Shown here: positions 1 to 8,338 of the stretch, piece by piece | Position numbering within the stretch: the stretch's first letter is position 1 | Layout: each line of letters begins with the position of its first letter | Assembly: GCF_025751515.1 (NCBI RefSeq) | Contig: NZ_JAOWLE010000001.1 | Span: forward strand, 186,001-250,000 | Reading direction: 5' to 3' | Source: Actibacterium sp. XHP0104 | Lineage (GTDB): Bacteria > Pseudomonadota > Alphaproteobacteria > Rhodobacterales > Rhodobacteraceae | DNA: 64,000 bases | The notes under the pieces: generated by a model | What the model was told of the DNA's origin: nothing | The model's database searches: none | What the model saw: only the letters and a program-made list of their open reading frames with translations | Program-made: the position numbers and the translations under genes

Positions 1-1
1 G

Positions 2-523
2 CCCGAAGAATTCGCCGAATTGCTGGCCGAGGACGAGGCCGACCTGGCGCTGATCGCCCAGCCGCAATACCGCGACGGTATCGAGACCCTGCAATCAGAG
101 GAGCTGCCGGTTCAGGTGCTGATGGCCGATCAGGGCGTTTCGGGCCCGGTTGGCCTGGCCGAGCTGATCGACCTGGATATGGTGCTGCCGCCGGGGGCGT
201 CGGGCCTGCGGGCGCATCTGGACATGAACTTCAAACTGCAGCGCCTGCCGCTGCGCCCGGCGGTGGAAAGCGCCTATCTGTTGCCGCCTTGGGGGGCGGG
301 GGCGGGGGGGCTGGCGCCTAGCGCGCAGTTCTGCCTGGGCCCGTCCATCGATCCGCGCTGGCTGGGCGCGATCGGTGGCGTGGTGCGCCCGGTCGCGCGG
401 TTCCGCCCGGCGCGCGTCGCCCTATGCAAGCGCGAGGGGCGGATCTTGCCGGTTGCGGCCGAGAAATTCGCCATGCAACTGGGTGCGGCTTTGGCCGATG
501 CAGCGACCGCGCCGCGCGCCTAG
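2..523 (+). CDS. LysR-type transcriptional regulator, C-terminal part (5'-truncated by window edge)
   Basis: The reading frame is open through the left edge of the window, so the N-terminal DNA-binding half lies outside. The visible 173 codons look like the effector-binding (periplasmic-binding-like) domain of a LysR regulator: a [17 protein letters not shown] stretch, then a hydrophobic strand-turn pattern and a C-terminal helix ([11 protein letters not shown]). The regulated genes cannot be inferred because the divergent partner is off the window. Its stop codon shares the tetranucleotide CTAG with the stop of dtd on the opposite strand, so the two genes are fully convergent with no spacer. 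Family assignment is from pattern and moderately sure. Confidence 0.6.
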   Translation, partial: PEEFAELLAEDEADLALIAQPQYRDGIETLQSEELPVQVLMADQGVSGPVGLAELIDLDMVLPPGASGLRAHLDMNFKLQRLPLRPAVESAYLLPPWGAGAGGLAPSAQFCLGPSIDPRWLGAIGGVVRPVARFRPARVALCKREGRILPVAAEKFAMQLGAALADAATAPRA

Positions 524-957
524 AGGTCGATCCACAGCGTTACAGGCCCGTCATTGACCAGTGACACGGCCATATCGGCGCCGAACTCTCCGGTCTGGGT
601 CGGAATGCCCAAGGCGGCCAGGTCGGCCGCGAATTGTTCATACAGCGCCTTGCCCTGATCGGGCGGGGCGGCGGTCGAAAAGCCGGGGCGGTTGCCGCGC
701 GAGGTGTCTCCAGCCAGGGTGAACTGGCTGACCACCAGCGCGCTGCCGCCGATATCCAGGACCGAGCGATTCATCTTGCCGGCCTCGTCCTTGAAGATCC
801 GCAGTTTCGAGATCTTGGCCGCCATGGCGCGCGCCTGGTCGGGGCTGTCGCCCTGCATGGCGCAGATCAGGATCATCAGCCCCGGCCCGCATTCTCCGAT
901 CTTTTGACCTGCGACGTGAACTTGGGCCTGGCTTACACGTTGGACGACGGCGCGCAT
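520..957 (-). CDS. dtd: D-aminoacyl-tRNA deacylase
   Basis: Dtd hydrolyses the ester bond of D-aminoacyl-tRNAs (and Gly-tRNA-Ala), recycling tRNA and keeping D-residues out of protein; it is cytosolic and homodimeric. The 145-residue length is the family norm. Both family signatures are visible: the SQFT motif at residues 77-80 with the catalytic Thr, and the C-terminal NDGPVT at 135-140, which carries the cross-subunit Gly-cisPro that enforces chirality. The N-terminus MRAVVQRV is also typical. It is a single gene, ending head-on against a LysR gene, with the zinc-ribbon operon lying upstream on the same strand. Confidence 0.95.
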   Translation of the reverse strand: MRAVVQRVSQAQVHVAGQKIGECGPGLMILICAMQGDSPDQARAMAAKISKLRIFKDEAGKMNRSVLDIGGSALVVSQFTLAGDTSRGNRPGFSTAAPPDQGKALYEQFAADLAALGIPTQTGEFGADMAVSLVNDGPVTLWIDL

Positions 958-1123
958 TGGGGGCTCCTGCCTTGGGGTGGTTTCCCTATTTGTCTTAGAT
1001 CAATGACCGGGGAATGAAAAATGCTCAGAAGGGAAACGTTATTCGTGGTATCATGAACAATTGATCATGGAACAAGCACCCGGCGCAGGGAGGAGAACCG
1101 GCGCTTTCATTCGTGAACAGGGT

Positions 1124-1157
1124 GCTGCGCGGCCCCGGGGCAACCCGGGGTCGCAGC
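1124..1157 (-). terminator. GC-rich hairpin after the zinc-ribbon gene
   Basis: Arms 1124-1129/1152-1157 (GCTGCG/CGCAGC) and 1133-1139/1144-1150 (CCCCGGG/CCCGGGG) stack into one strong stem with a short loop. It begins 9 bases past the stop codon of the minus-strand zinc-ribbon gene, where the long operon should end. There is no U-tract, so it may be a weak terminator or a transcript-stabilising hairpin. Confidence 0.4.
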
Positions 1158-1165
1158 AGTTAGGG

Positions 1166-2284
1166 CTATTGGTTCTGGGCGATGATATAGCCGACGATCC
1201 CCGCAACAATGGCCCCCGCCACCACGGCCAGCGCGATCTTCCAGGCCGACCAGGGCCGTTCGCCCTGCACGCGACCGGTGCGGCCGTTGACGACAAAGCG
1301 ATAGGTTTTGCCGCGGTATTTATAGGCGGCCAGCCAGACCGGCAGCAGGATATGCTTGAAGGTCACGTCCGAAATCGCGGTATCGAGCGAATGAATGCGC
1401 TGCCGGTCGCCGCCGATGTCGAATTTCACATCACGCTCGATCACCCGGTCCATCTGGGCGCGGGCTTCGGTATAGCCGTCGGTCAGTGCGACCGTATAGC
1501 CCTCGGCCTGAAAGCCTGCCAGGTATTCTGGGGTATAGGGTTCCAGCGCCGACAGATCCCAGGGCTCCAGCGCGTCGGTGAACCTTTTGGGCAGGCTGCG
1601 TGAGGCCAGAACCAGCACATCGTCGAACCAGCGCGCGACGCGGCCCGAGGCCGGGCGCCAGCGGATTTTCTGAACCTGCACTCGTTGGGGTTTGCCGTCG
1701 CGCATCACGGTGTGGGTCTCATAGTAGACCGTTCCGCGCTCGCCGCGATAGGCGGTGCGGGTGTCGGCGTCAAATGTCCAGTAAGGCACATAGATTCCCT
1801 GCATCCGCCGGCCCTTGCGGGCATAGTCCTGCAATCCGTTCGGCGCGAACCACAGCCGGCCCAGCCAGTTGGTCATCGCCTGGCGCGCGGCGGGTTCGTC
1901 CAGGGCAAAGGGCAACAGGCCCTTGGGCTTGATATGCCGGTGCGTGCCCGTATCGGTGACGATGGGTGTGGCGCAGAAGGGGCATTCGCTGGCGTGCCGG
2001 TCTTCGGTGAACTCGATCTGGGCGCCGCAGTTGGGGCATTGCGAGACGCGGGTTTCCTCGATCTCGGCCTCGGGCAGGCGGGCCTCGATCGCGGCACGGA
2101 AATCCAGCTCGCGGATGGCGCGGGGCGCGCGGGGGGCGGTGACCGGGTGTTCGTTGCCGCAATGGTCGCAAACCAGCGTGCCGCCGCCGGGCGAAAACCG
2201 CATATCCGCGCCGCATTGGTCGCAGGGAAAGCGGTGTTCCTCGATCACCCCGTTGGCAGGGGCAGGGGGCGGCATCTGGGGCAT
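1166..2284 (-). CDS. Tail-anchored protein with two TFIIB-type zinc ribbons
   Basis: A 372-residue protein of unknown function. The N-terminal third carries two rubredoxin-like zinc ribbons, with Cys at 21/24/39/42 and 83/86/101/104. A mixed alpha/beta region rich in Trp and Tyr follows, and one hydrophobic helix near residues 346-368 should anchor it to the membrane with the ribbons in the cytoplasm. Homologues are often misnamed primosomal protein N' or replication factor Y helicase; no helicase motif is present here. It is the last gene of a tight minus-strand run and starts 9 nt after the SPFH gene, so it probably works with it. The DNA-, RNA- or protein-binding role of the ribbons is unknown. 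Confidence 0.75.
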   Translation of the reverse strand: MPQMPPPAPANGVIEEHRFPCDQCGADMRFSPGGGTLVCDHCGNEHPVTAPRAPRAIRELDFRAAIEARLPEAEIEETRVSQCPNCGAQIEFTEDRHASECPFCATPIVTDTGTHRHIKPKGLLPFALDEPAARQAMTNWLGRLWFAPNGLQDYARKGRRMQGIYVPYWTFDADTRTAYRGERGTVYYETHTVMRDGKPQRVQVQKIRWRPASGRVARWFDDVLVLASRSLPKRFTDALEPWDLSALEPYTPEYLAGFQAEGYTVALTDGYTEARAQMDRVIERDVKFDIGGDRQRIHSLDTAISDVTFKHILLPVWLAAYKYRGKTYRFVVNGRTGRVQGERPWSAWKIALAVVAGAIVAGIVGYIIAQNQ

Positions 2285-2293
2285 GGGCGGAGG

Positions 2294-3403
2294 TTACGCG
2301 CCGGGCGGCGGGGGCGGCAGGATGGTGAAGAGCTGGGCCAGCTCGGCCACCTCGCTTGCGCGTTTCCAGCCGTCCTGGCCCGGCGTCCAGACATGGCTGT
2401 CGCGGGTCAGGCTGCCATCTGCGGCCATGCGGCCCATGGCGGCCTTGGAATAGGGCCCGCGCGTTTCGCCGTTTTCGGCGATATGCCAGACATGTTCGAC
2501 GGGCGGCGGCGGGGGCGGTGCGGGGTGTGCGGCTGCGGCCGGGACTGCGCCCCAGGGGCCCATCTGATGCGCCATGGCCATGCCCATACCGGCGCCGATG
2601 CCTGCGCCCATCGCGCCTGCGCCGCCGGGGTTACGGGCGGCGGCGGTCATGGCCTCGGCAGCGGAATACTGGGTGAACCGGCCCAGGTCACCCGCCATGC
2701 CCATCGAGGTGCGCTTGTCCAGTGCCTGTTCAACAGCGGGCGGCAGGCTGATGTTTTCAATATAGAATTCCGGCATGCTGAGGCCGTATTCGGCCAGCAC
2801 GGGCGCCACCTGCGCGACGATCAGCTTGCCCAGATCGGCGGTGTTCGCGGCCATGTCCAGCACCGGGATGCCGGCGCTGGCGATGACGCGGCTGAACTCT
2901 TGCACGATGATGTTGCGGATCTGATAGCTGATCTCGTCCATGGTGAATTCGCCGTCGGTGCCGACGATCTCGGTCAGGAAGCGGGCGGGGTCGGTCACGC
3001 GCGTGCTGTAGGTGCCAAAGGCGCGGATGCGCACCGGGCCGAATTCGGGGTCGCGGCAGATGATCGGGTTCTTGGTGCCCCATTTCAGATCGTTGAACCG
3101 GGTGGTGTTGACGAAATAGATCTCTGACTTGAACGGGCTTTTGAACCCGTGATCCCAATGCTGGATCGTTGTCAGGATCGGCATGTTGTTGGTTTCCAGC
3201 ATGTAGAGGCCGGGGGTGAAGACATCGGCCAGCTGGCCCTCATGCACGAACACGGCCGCCTGGCCCTCGCGCACGGTCAGCTTGGCGCCGTATTTGATCT
3301 CATGGTCTTCGCGCTCGAACCGCCAGACCATCGTGTCGCGGCTGTCGTCCGTCCAATGGATGACGTCGATGAATTCGCCGGACAGAAAATCGAAAATACC
3401 CAT
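2294..3403 (-). CDS. SPFH (stomatin/flotillin-like) protein with C-terminal GYF_2 domain
   Basis: A 369-residue protein. Residues about 30-240 read as an SPFH domain of the type often labelled 'virion core protein' (short N-terminus MGIFDFL, then repeated beta strands including VREGQAAVFVHEG and the helical SYQIRNIIVQEF stretch). A Gly/Ala/Met-rich linker (about 250-285) leads to a C-terminal GYF_2-like domain with WHIAENGETRGPYS and HVWTPGQDGW. SPFH proteins oligomerise on membranes; GYF_2 domains bind Pro-rich peptides. There is no obvious N-terminal transmembrane helix, so recruitment may rely on the neighbouring tail-anchored zinc-ribbon protein. It lies 30 nt downstream of the DUF2927 lipoprotein gene. 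Domain calls are confident; function is inferred only from context. Confidence 0.82.
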   Translation of the reverse strand: MGIFDFLSGEFIDVIHWTDDSRDTMVWRFEREDHEIKYGAKLTVREGQAAVFVHEGQLADVFTPGLYMLETNNMPILTTIQHWDHGFKSPFKSEIYFVNTTRFNDLKWGTKNPIICRDPEFGPVRIRAFGTYSTRVTDPARFLTEIVGTDGEFTMDEISYQIRNIIVQEFSRVIASAGIPVLDMAANTADLGKLIVAQVAPVLAEYGLSMPEFYIENISLPPAVEQALDKRTSMGMAGDLGRFTQYSAAEAMTAAARNPGGAGAMGAGIGAGMGMAMAHQMGPWGAVPAAAAHPAPPPPPPVEHVWHIAENGETRGPYSKAAMGRMAADGSLTRDSHVWTPGQDGWKRASEVAELAQLFTILPPPPPGA

Positions 3404-3433
3404 GGTCAGGTCCTCATACTTGGCGTGGCACGG

Positions 3434-4369
3434 TCAGCTTTCGCCGCCCATCAGGTCGGCGGCAATCTCTGGCAGGATCGGGCGCGCCTGGGCCGGGGTC
3501 ATGCCGGGGGTCAGGCGCGGGTCGTATAGCATTTGCAGCAGCAATTCATCCTGGCGCGTCAACAGGGCGAATTCCTCGTCGTCATTGAAAATCGACGGGC
3601 GCGCGCTGGGGCTGTCATTGGCCAGGCCCATGCCTTGGGCCAGTTCCTCGTGGATGCAGGTCTGGCGCAGCAGGTCGGGCTGTTCGGCGCGGATGATGGC
3701 GATGGCGCGGTAATAGGTCGAGGCATTGTCGATCGAGAAGGCATAGACCGTGCAGAAGGTCGAGCGCGACATGTCGGTGATCGACCGCACCAGCCCGTCG
3801 GTCAGCCCCGGCACCAGTTCCTTGAGCGTGGGGCCAAGCGCGCGGCGCTCGTCCTCGTGCACGAAGAACACATGGAAATTGGCGGCGGTGGGTGTGGACA
3901 GCGTGACCGGGGTGCCGGTCAGGTGAGACAGTCGGCGGGCAAAGGATGTCACCTCGGCCTGATCCTTGCGGCGCTTCTCGGCCGGGACGGTTTCGCCGTA
4001 GCTGACATTCAGGCGCACCGGGCTTTCCCAGCGGCGCAGGCGGCTTTCCGAGCGGCGCGCGACCAGAAAGCCCGAGCTGACGTCATATTCGTTATACAGC
4101 GCGATCTGGACGAAATTCTCGATCAGGTGGCGACGCGAGAACGGCGTGTCGGGGCCGCCGCCATCGGTGCGGGCCAGGCCGCGATCGACCAGATCGGCCT
4201 CGACGCGGGCGTAATAGGCCTCGAGCGCCTTGCTCTCGGCCGATTGCATCGGCGGGGCCTCGGGCCGGGCCGGGGGAATGGGGGTGGGCGTGACCATCTG
4301 GCAGGCCGACAGCCCCAGCGCAAGCGCCAGGGCGGTCAGACCGCGAAAGGGGGGTACGCCCGGCTTCAT
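3434..4369 (-). CDS. DUF2927 domain lipoprotein
   Basis: A 311-residue exported lipoprotein. The N-terminus has a basic start, a Leu/Ala-rich core and the lipobox LSAC with Cys23, then a Pro-rich linker. The rest matches DUF2927, a family common in Rhodobacterales: note CIHEELAQGMGLANDSP and the following FNDDEEFALLT segment. The HEELAQ helix recalls a zincin helix but lacks the second metal His of HExxH, so protease activity should not be assumed. It lies 3 nt downstream of telA and upstream of the SPFH gene, placing a periplasm-facing lipid-anchored partner in an otherwise cytoplasmic or inner-membrane operon. Confidence 0.8.
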   Translation of the reverse strand: MKPGVPPFRGLTALALALGLSACQMVTPTPIPPARPEAPPMQSAESKALEAYYARVEADLVDRGLARTDGGGPDTPFSRRHLIENFVQIALYNEYDVSSGFLVARRSESRLRRWESPVRLNVSYGETVPAEKRRKDQAEVTSFARRLSHLTGTPVTLSTPTAANFHVFFVHEDERRALGPTLKELVPGLTDGLVRSITDMSRSTFCTVYAFSIDNASTYYRAIAIIRAEQPDLLRQTCIHEELAQGMGLANDSPSARPSIFNDDEEFALLTRQDELLLQMLYDPRLTPGMTPAQARPILPEIAADLMGGES

Positions 4370-4372
4370 GGC

Positions 4373-5566
4373 CTAGGCCTTGGGTACGGCGGTGCCGGCA
4401 TTGTCGCCGATCCCGTCGCGGCGCGACTTGGCGGCGGCCAGGGTGTCGCGCAGCTCGGCCTCCATCTTTTTCAGCTCGATCTCGGCGGCGGCGCGGCGGG
4501 CCTTGCCTTCGTCGGCGATGGCCAGGCTTTCGTTGATCGTGTCGATCAGCGTGGCATTGGCCTGCTTGACCGCCTCGATGTCGAACACGCCACGTTCCAT
4601 TTCCTCGCGCACGATGCGGTTGGCCTGTTGCAGGTTCTCGGCGTTCGAGGTCAGCAGCTCGTTCGTCAGGTCGTTGGCGGCGCGCACAGCCTCGGCCGCC
4701 TCGCGCGAACGTTGGATCGTAACCGACTGGGCCAGCTGGGTTTCCCACAGCGGCACGGTGTTCACCAGGGTCGAGTTGATCTTGTTGACCAGCGACTTGT
4801 CGTTTTCCTGCACCAGCCGGATCGAGGGCAGCGACTGCATCGTCACCTGGCGGGTCAGTTTCAGGTCATGCACCCGGCGTTCCAGGTCATCGCGCGCGGC
4901 GCGCAGGTCGCGCAGCTCCTGCGCTTTGATCACCTGCTGGTCCTCGGGTGCCTTGGCCAGCACAGCCTCAAGCGCGGGGATGTCGGTGCTGTCGAGCTCT
5001 TTCAGCTTTTCCTCGCCGGCGGCGATGTAAAGCGCCAGCTCGTCATAGAAAGTGAGAGTCTTTTCATAGAGTTTGTCGAGGGACTTGATGTCTTTCAGCA
5101 GCTTGTGCTCATGCGTCAGCAGGTTGTCAGTGATCTTGTCGATCTGGTCCTGCACCTCTTCATAGCGGGCGACGAATTTGGCGAAAGGCGCGGCGCGGCC
5201 CAGCAGTTTTTCCCACCAGCTGCGTTCGCGGCGCACGTCCAGCTCAGAGATCGAGAAGCCGCGGATCGTGGTGACGATATTGCGCAGGCTGTCACCGGCG
5301 GGGCCGACATCCTTGTTGCGCACGTCCGCCAGCATCGACTGGCTGATCTCTTGCAGCTCGGCCTGGGCGCTGGACCCGAATTCGATGATCGAGGTGGTGT
5401 TGCCCATGTCGATCTCGTTCATGCGGGCGCGGATCTCGGCGGCGACGGGGGCCTTGGCGGTGGCCAGCGGCACGATCTCGCCGGCGGGTTCGGGCAGGAT
5501 CACGGCGGTGACTTCTTGAACCTCGGCCAGGGCCTGGGTGGCTTTTTGACGAATGGTGTCGGACAT
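4373..5566 (-). CDS. telA: TelA-family toxic anion resistance protein
   Basis: A 397-residue soluble, strongly helical protein of the TelA family (PF05816). Long amphipathic heptad-like stretches run through most of its length, for example DQIDKITDNLLTHEHKLLKDI and the Arg/Glu-rich tail AAEIELKKMEAELRDTL. TelA relatives are linked to tellurite and other toxic anion tolerance and to cell-envelope antibiotic tolerance, but the mechanism is unsettled. It sits 3 nt downstream of xpaC, the usual partner in many bacteria, and 3 nt upstream of the DUF2927 lipoprotein gene, which implies co-translation. Family call is sure; substrate is unknown. Confidence 0.88.
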   Translation of the reverse strand: MSDTIRQKATQALAEVQEVTAVILPEPAGEIVPLATAKAPVAAEIRARMNEIDMGNTTSIIEFGSSAQAELQEISQSMLADVRNKDVGPAGDSLRNIVTTIRGFSISELDVRRERSWWEKLLGRAAPFAKFVARYEEVQDQIDKITDNLLTHEHKLLKDIKSLDKLYEKTLTFYDELALYIAAGEEKLKELDSTDIPALEAVLAKAPEDQQVIKAQELRDLRAARDDLERRVHDLKLTRQVTMQSLPSIRLVQENDKSLVNKINSTLVNTVPLWETQLAQSVTIQRSREAAEAVRAANDLTNELLTSNAENLQQANRIVREEMERGVFDIEAVKQANATLIDTINESLAIADEGKARRAAAEIELKKMEAELRDTLAAAKSRRDGIGDNAGTAVPKA

Positions 5567-5569
5567 GGG

Positions 5570-6442
5570 TTACTCTCCACTCTGCGGGCGCAGGCCCTCA
5601 CGCTGCAATCTTTCGCGCAGCAGTTCAATCTCGACATCGAGATCAGATTTGTCTTCCAATAGCATTTGCCGGGTGCGGGCGGCGAAATTCTGCTCAAGAT
5701 CGGTCAGCAGGGCCTCGTAATCGGCACGCGCCTGCGGGTCGCGGGTGCGGCCATAGACATCGGCGAACTTGATCGTCGCGTCGCGCGCGCCCAGCAGATA
5801 GACCACCAGGAACTTGCGCGCCGAGGTCAGGTCGCGCGGGTCTTCCTCGACGCTGCGGAACATGTCGCGGGCGGTTGTTTGAAAGCCTTCGACCCGCGCG
5901 GCCAGCTGTCGGTCGCCCGCGCGGGTGATGGCGTCGCGCATGGCGGTCAGGTGTTTCTCGGCCTCGTCGATCACGCGGGCGACGCGATCTTGCTGAAAGG
6001 TATCGACGCCCTCCATCCCCTTGTCGCGCATCGGGTCCAGGCCAAAGGCAAAGCCGTGCAGCACCGTGCCCAGCACCGCCAGGATCACCGGCGCGATTGA
6101 CCCGCCACCGGCGGCATAGCTGGCGACGAACAGCCCGGTACCCGTCAGCACCGCGCCAAACAGCTTGCGCGGGATGGCGGGGCGGCGGGCGATCTTGCGG
6201 GCGTGATAGGCGTCTTCGGCCTTTAGCCCCTCACGGGTCAGCCATGCGGCCAGAACAAGCAGGCCAAAGGCCCCCAGATTGGCGGCCAGCCCCACGGCAT
6301 CGGATGTAAAGGCCCGCACCAACAGGGGGAAGGGCGCGAAGAACAGGAAATTCACCCGCCCGCCCGCGCGGCTGCGGCGCTTGCCGTGATAGGGGTGGGC
6401 CCGGTCGGGGCTGAACTGTCCGCCGAAACGCTGGGCCATCAC
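5570..6442 (-). CDS. XpaC-like membrane protein (5-bromo-4-chloroindolyl phosphate hydrolysis family)
   Basis: A 290-residue protein. The N-terminal part holds hydrophobic helices near residues 30-65 and 90-130, separated by a basic cytoplasmic loop (REGLKAEDAYHARKIARR). The C-terminal half is a charged helical domain with AARTRQMLLEDKSDLDVEIELL. This layout fits the XpaC family, named for an X-phosphate phenotype in Bacillus that does not establish an enzymatic activity. Pairing with TelA is the main family hallmark and is present here (3-nt gap). Its start codon overlaps the stop of a 27-residue membrane peptide (TGATG), so translation is probably coupled to it. Confidence 0.8.
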   Translation of the reverse strand: MMAQRFGGQFSPDRAHPYHGKRRSRAGGRVNFLFFAPFPLLVRAFTSDAVGLAANLGAFGLLVLAAWLTREGLKAEDAYHARKIARRPAIPRKLFGAVLTGTGLFVASYAAGGGSIAPVILAVLGTVLHGFAFGLDPMRDKGMEGVDTFQQDRVARVIDEAEKHLTAMRDAITRAGDRQLAARVEGFQTTARDMFRSVEEDPRDLTSARKFLVVYLLGARDATIKFADVYGRTRDPQARADYEALLTDLEQNFAARTRQMLLEDKSDLDVEIELLRERLQREGLRPQSGE

Positions 6443-6522
6443 ATGCCCCCCGTCGCGGCGACGTAAAAGATCAGCGCCAGCAACAGGAAGAACGCCAGCT
6501 TTTGCAGGCCTGTCTCACTCAT
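6439..6522 (-). CDS. 27-residue single-pass membrane peptide overlapping xpaC
   Basis: A short open frame of 27 codons reads MSETGLQKL, then a run of aliphatic and aromatic residues (AFFLLLALIFYVAA), ending TGGM. It is preceded by a G-rich stretch (GGATCGGGGG) that could serve as ribosome binding site. Its stop overlaps the xpaC start by 4 nt, a classic coupling arrangement. The composition is that of one transmembrane helix with no extra domain. No homologue is recalled, so function is unknown; it may be a subunit or a translation leader for XpaC. Coding status rests on the overlap, hydrophobicity and operon position. Confidence 0.5.
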   Translation of the reverse strand: MSETGLQKLAFFLLLALIFYVAATGGM

Positions 6523-6577
6523 GCATACCCCCGATCCTTTCGGTCATTAGGCCCCCGCCGCAGCTGTGTGGCAAGGG

Positions 6578-7399
6578 TCAGCGGTGCGTCTGTTCGGCGC
6601 GGCGTTCGGCATTCAGCTTGCGCTGATATCCCGATTGCAGGAATTCCACCGCGAACAGCACCACCACAGCAAAGTAGAAGGTGGTTTTCGACATGGGAAT
6701 CAAGTCGTAGCCAAAGATTTTAAGCTGCAACGTGTCGTCATGCATGGCATGTGCCGCCGCCGGGCCAGCCTCGCCCAACAGCACGACGCCGACGATCAGC
6801 AGGATGAACAGGCCCAGAACCTCGTACATGCGGTTCTTTTGAATGAAGGCCGTCACCCCGTCGGCCATCGCGATCATCGCCGCGCCGGACAACAGGATTG
6901 CCGTCGCAAGCACCGGAAAGACATCGGTGATCGCCAGCGCCGACAGGATCGAGTCGAAGCTGAAGATCAGGTTCATCGTCACGATCAGCGCAATCACCTG
7001 CAAGCCGCTCTTGCCGCTCTTGCCCTCGATGTCGTGGTCCAGATGCTCGACCGACAGCATGTGCGAAATCTCTTTCACCGCCGTGTAGATGATGAAGATG
7101 CCCCCGATGATGAACACGATCGTGGAAAAGTTCACCCCGCCCTCAAGAATACCGGGCCAGTTCAGCACGAAGAAGGGCTCTGACAGCGCCGAGATCAGCC
7201 GGATCATCACGAACAGCAGAACGACACGCAGCGCGACCGCGATGATGATGCCCCAGAACCGCACCGCCTTTTGCTGGGCCAGCGGCGCGCGCTGGCTTTC
7301 GATGCTGATGTAAAGCAGGTTGTCAAACCCAAGAACCGCCTGCAGGAAACACAGCATCACCAGGTTTCCGAGGTTCTCTAAGGTCAGTAGATCGGCCAT
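6578..7399 (-). CDS. TerC-family integral membrane protein
   Basis: A 273-residue polytopic protein of the TerC/Alx family (about seven helices). The conserved acidic motifs inside helices are visible: FDN at residues 25-27 (AVLGFDNLLYIS) and FDS at 148-150 (MNLIFSFDSILSALAI). TerC relatives act in metal (Mn2+, tellurite) and secreted-protein metalation responses. I chose the ATG at 7399 because GAGGG lies 7 nt upstream; an in-frame ATG 39 nt earlier lacks a ribosome binding site. It lies 55 nt upstream of the small peptide/xpaC/telA run on the same strand, so it may be the first gene of that operon. Specific substrate is unknown. Confidence 0.88.
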   Translation of the reverse strand: MADLLTLENLGNLVMLCFLQAVLGFDNLLYISIESQRAPLAQQKAVRFWGIIIAVALRVVLLFVMIRLISALSEPFFVLNWPGILEGGVNFSTIVFIIGGIFIIYTAVKEISHMLSVEHLDHDIEGKSGKSGLQVIALIVTMNLIFSFDSILSALAITDVFPVLATAILLSGAAMIAMADGVTAFIQKNRMYEVLGLFILLIVGVVLLGEAGPAAAHAMHDDTLQLKIFGYDLIPMSKTTFYFAVVVLFAVEFLQSGYQRKLNAERRAEQTHR

Positions 7400-7462
7400 C
7401 GTCACGCCCTCATGAATTCGTTTTCCTAACAAAGACATGATGGGCGGTGGGCGGCAAGGTGC

Positions 7463-8263
7463 CTATCGGCGGGGTTTTCCCCGTTGCGGCCGGGTGACGC
7501 GGGGTTTCGGGTTGGGGGCAGGTTTGAATTCGGTGTCCAGGCCCAGCTGGTCGCGCATCACCCGCGATCTGACTTCCTCAACCTCGCCCGCTTTCAGCTC
7601 GCCCAGGCGGAACGGCCCGTAAGAGACCCGCAACAGCCGGTTCACCACCAGGCCCACGGCCTCCATCGCGCGGCGGATCTCGCGGTTGCGGCCCTCGCGG
7701 ATGCCGATGGTCAGCCAGGCATTGGCGCCCTGCTGACGGTCCAGCACGACCTCCATCGGCTGGAACCGCTCGCCCTCGATGGTGATGCCCTTGCGCAGCG
7801 GGTCCAGCGTGGCATCCTCGGGCGTGCCCTTGACGCGCACCCGGTACTTGCGCAGCCAGCCGGTCGAGGGCAGCTCGAGCCGCCGCTTGATTTCGCCGTC
7901 GTTGGTCAGCAGCAACAACCCCTCGGAATTGAGGTCAAGCCGCCCCACCGACATCACCCGCGGCATGCCTTCGGGCAGGTTCTCGAACACGGTCGGGCGG
8001 CCCTTTTCGTCGCGCTCGGTGGTCACCAGGCCGGTAGGCTTGTGATAGAGCCACAGCCGGGGCGGTTCGGCCTCGGCGATGGGCTTGCCATCCACGGCGA
8101 TGCGGTCGCGCGCCGTGACGTTCAGCGCGGGGCTGTCGATAACCTTGCCGTTCACGCTGACACGGCCGATCTGAATCATACGCTCGGCCTCGCGGCGGCT
8201 GGCGACGCCGGCCCGGGCCAGAACCTTGGCGATGCGATCGCCCGGAGGGGTATTTGTGCTCAT
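7463..8263 (-). CDS. rluB: 23S rRNA pseudouridine synthase (RluB/RsuA family)
   Basis: A 266-residue RsuA/RluB-family pseudouridine synthase. An N-terminal S4 RNA-binding domain spans about residues 8-55 (RIAKVLARAGVASRREAERM). The catalytic core has the family motif GRLDLNSEGLLLLTNDG at 107-123 with Asp110 as the nucleophile. The C-terminus is Arg/Lys-rich and disordered (RVTRPQRGKPRR), as in many RluB proteins. The likely target is U2605 of 23S rRNA, but RsuA- and RluE-type specificity cannot be excluded by eye. It is divergent from tadA across a 75-nt gap. Confidence 0.88.
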   Translation of the reverse strand: MSTNTPPGDRIAKVLARAGVASRREAERMIQIGRVSVNGKVIDSPALNVTARDRIAVDGKPIAEAEPPRLWLYHKPTGLVTTERDEKGRPTVFENLPEGMPRVMSVGRLDLNSEGLLLLTNDGEIKRRLELPSTGWLRKYRVRVKGTPEDATLDPLRKGITIEGERFQPMEVVLDRQQGANAWLTIGIREGRNREIRRAMEAVGLVVNRLLRVSYGPFRLGELKAGEVEEVRSRVMRDQLGLDTEFKPAPNPKPRVTRPQRGKPRR

Positions 8264-8338
8264 AGGCCCCCTTTACGCCTTTGCGCGGCCAAGCGAAAGC
8301 GCCTTGCGCAAGGCGCGGGCAGGGGGCAAGAACGACAC

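Noticed and set aside
3533-5662. A 709-codon open frame on the plus strand opposite the DUF2927 and telA genes
   Set aside because: It is antisense to three well-supported genes, its product is Gly/His/Gln/Asp-rich without any domain, and GC-rich coding DNA readily opens this frame.
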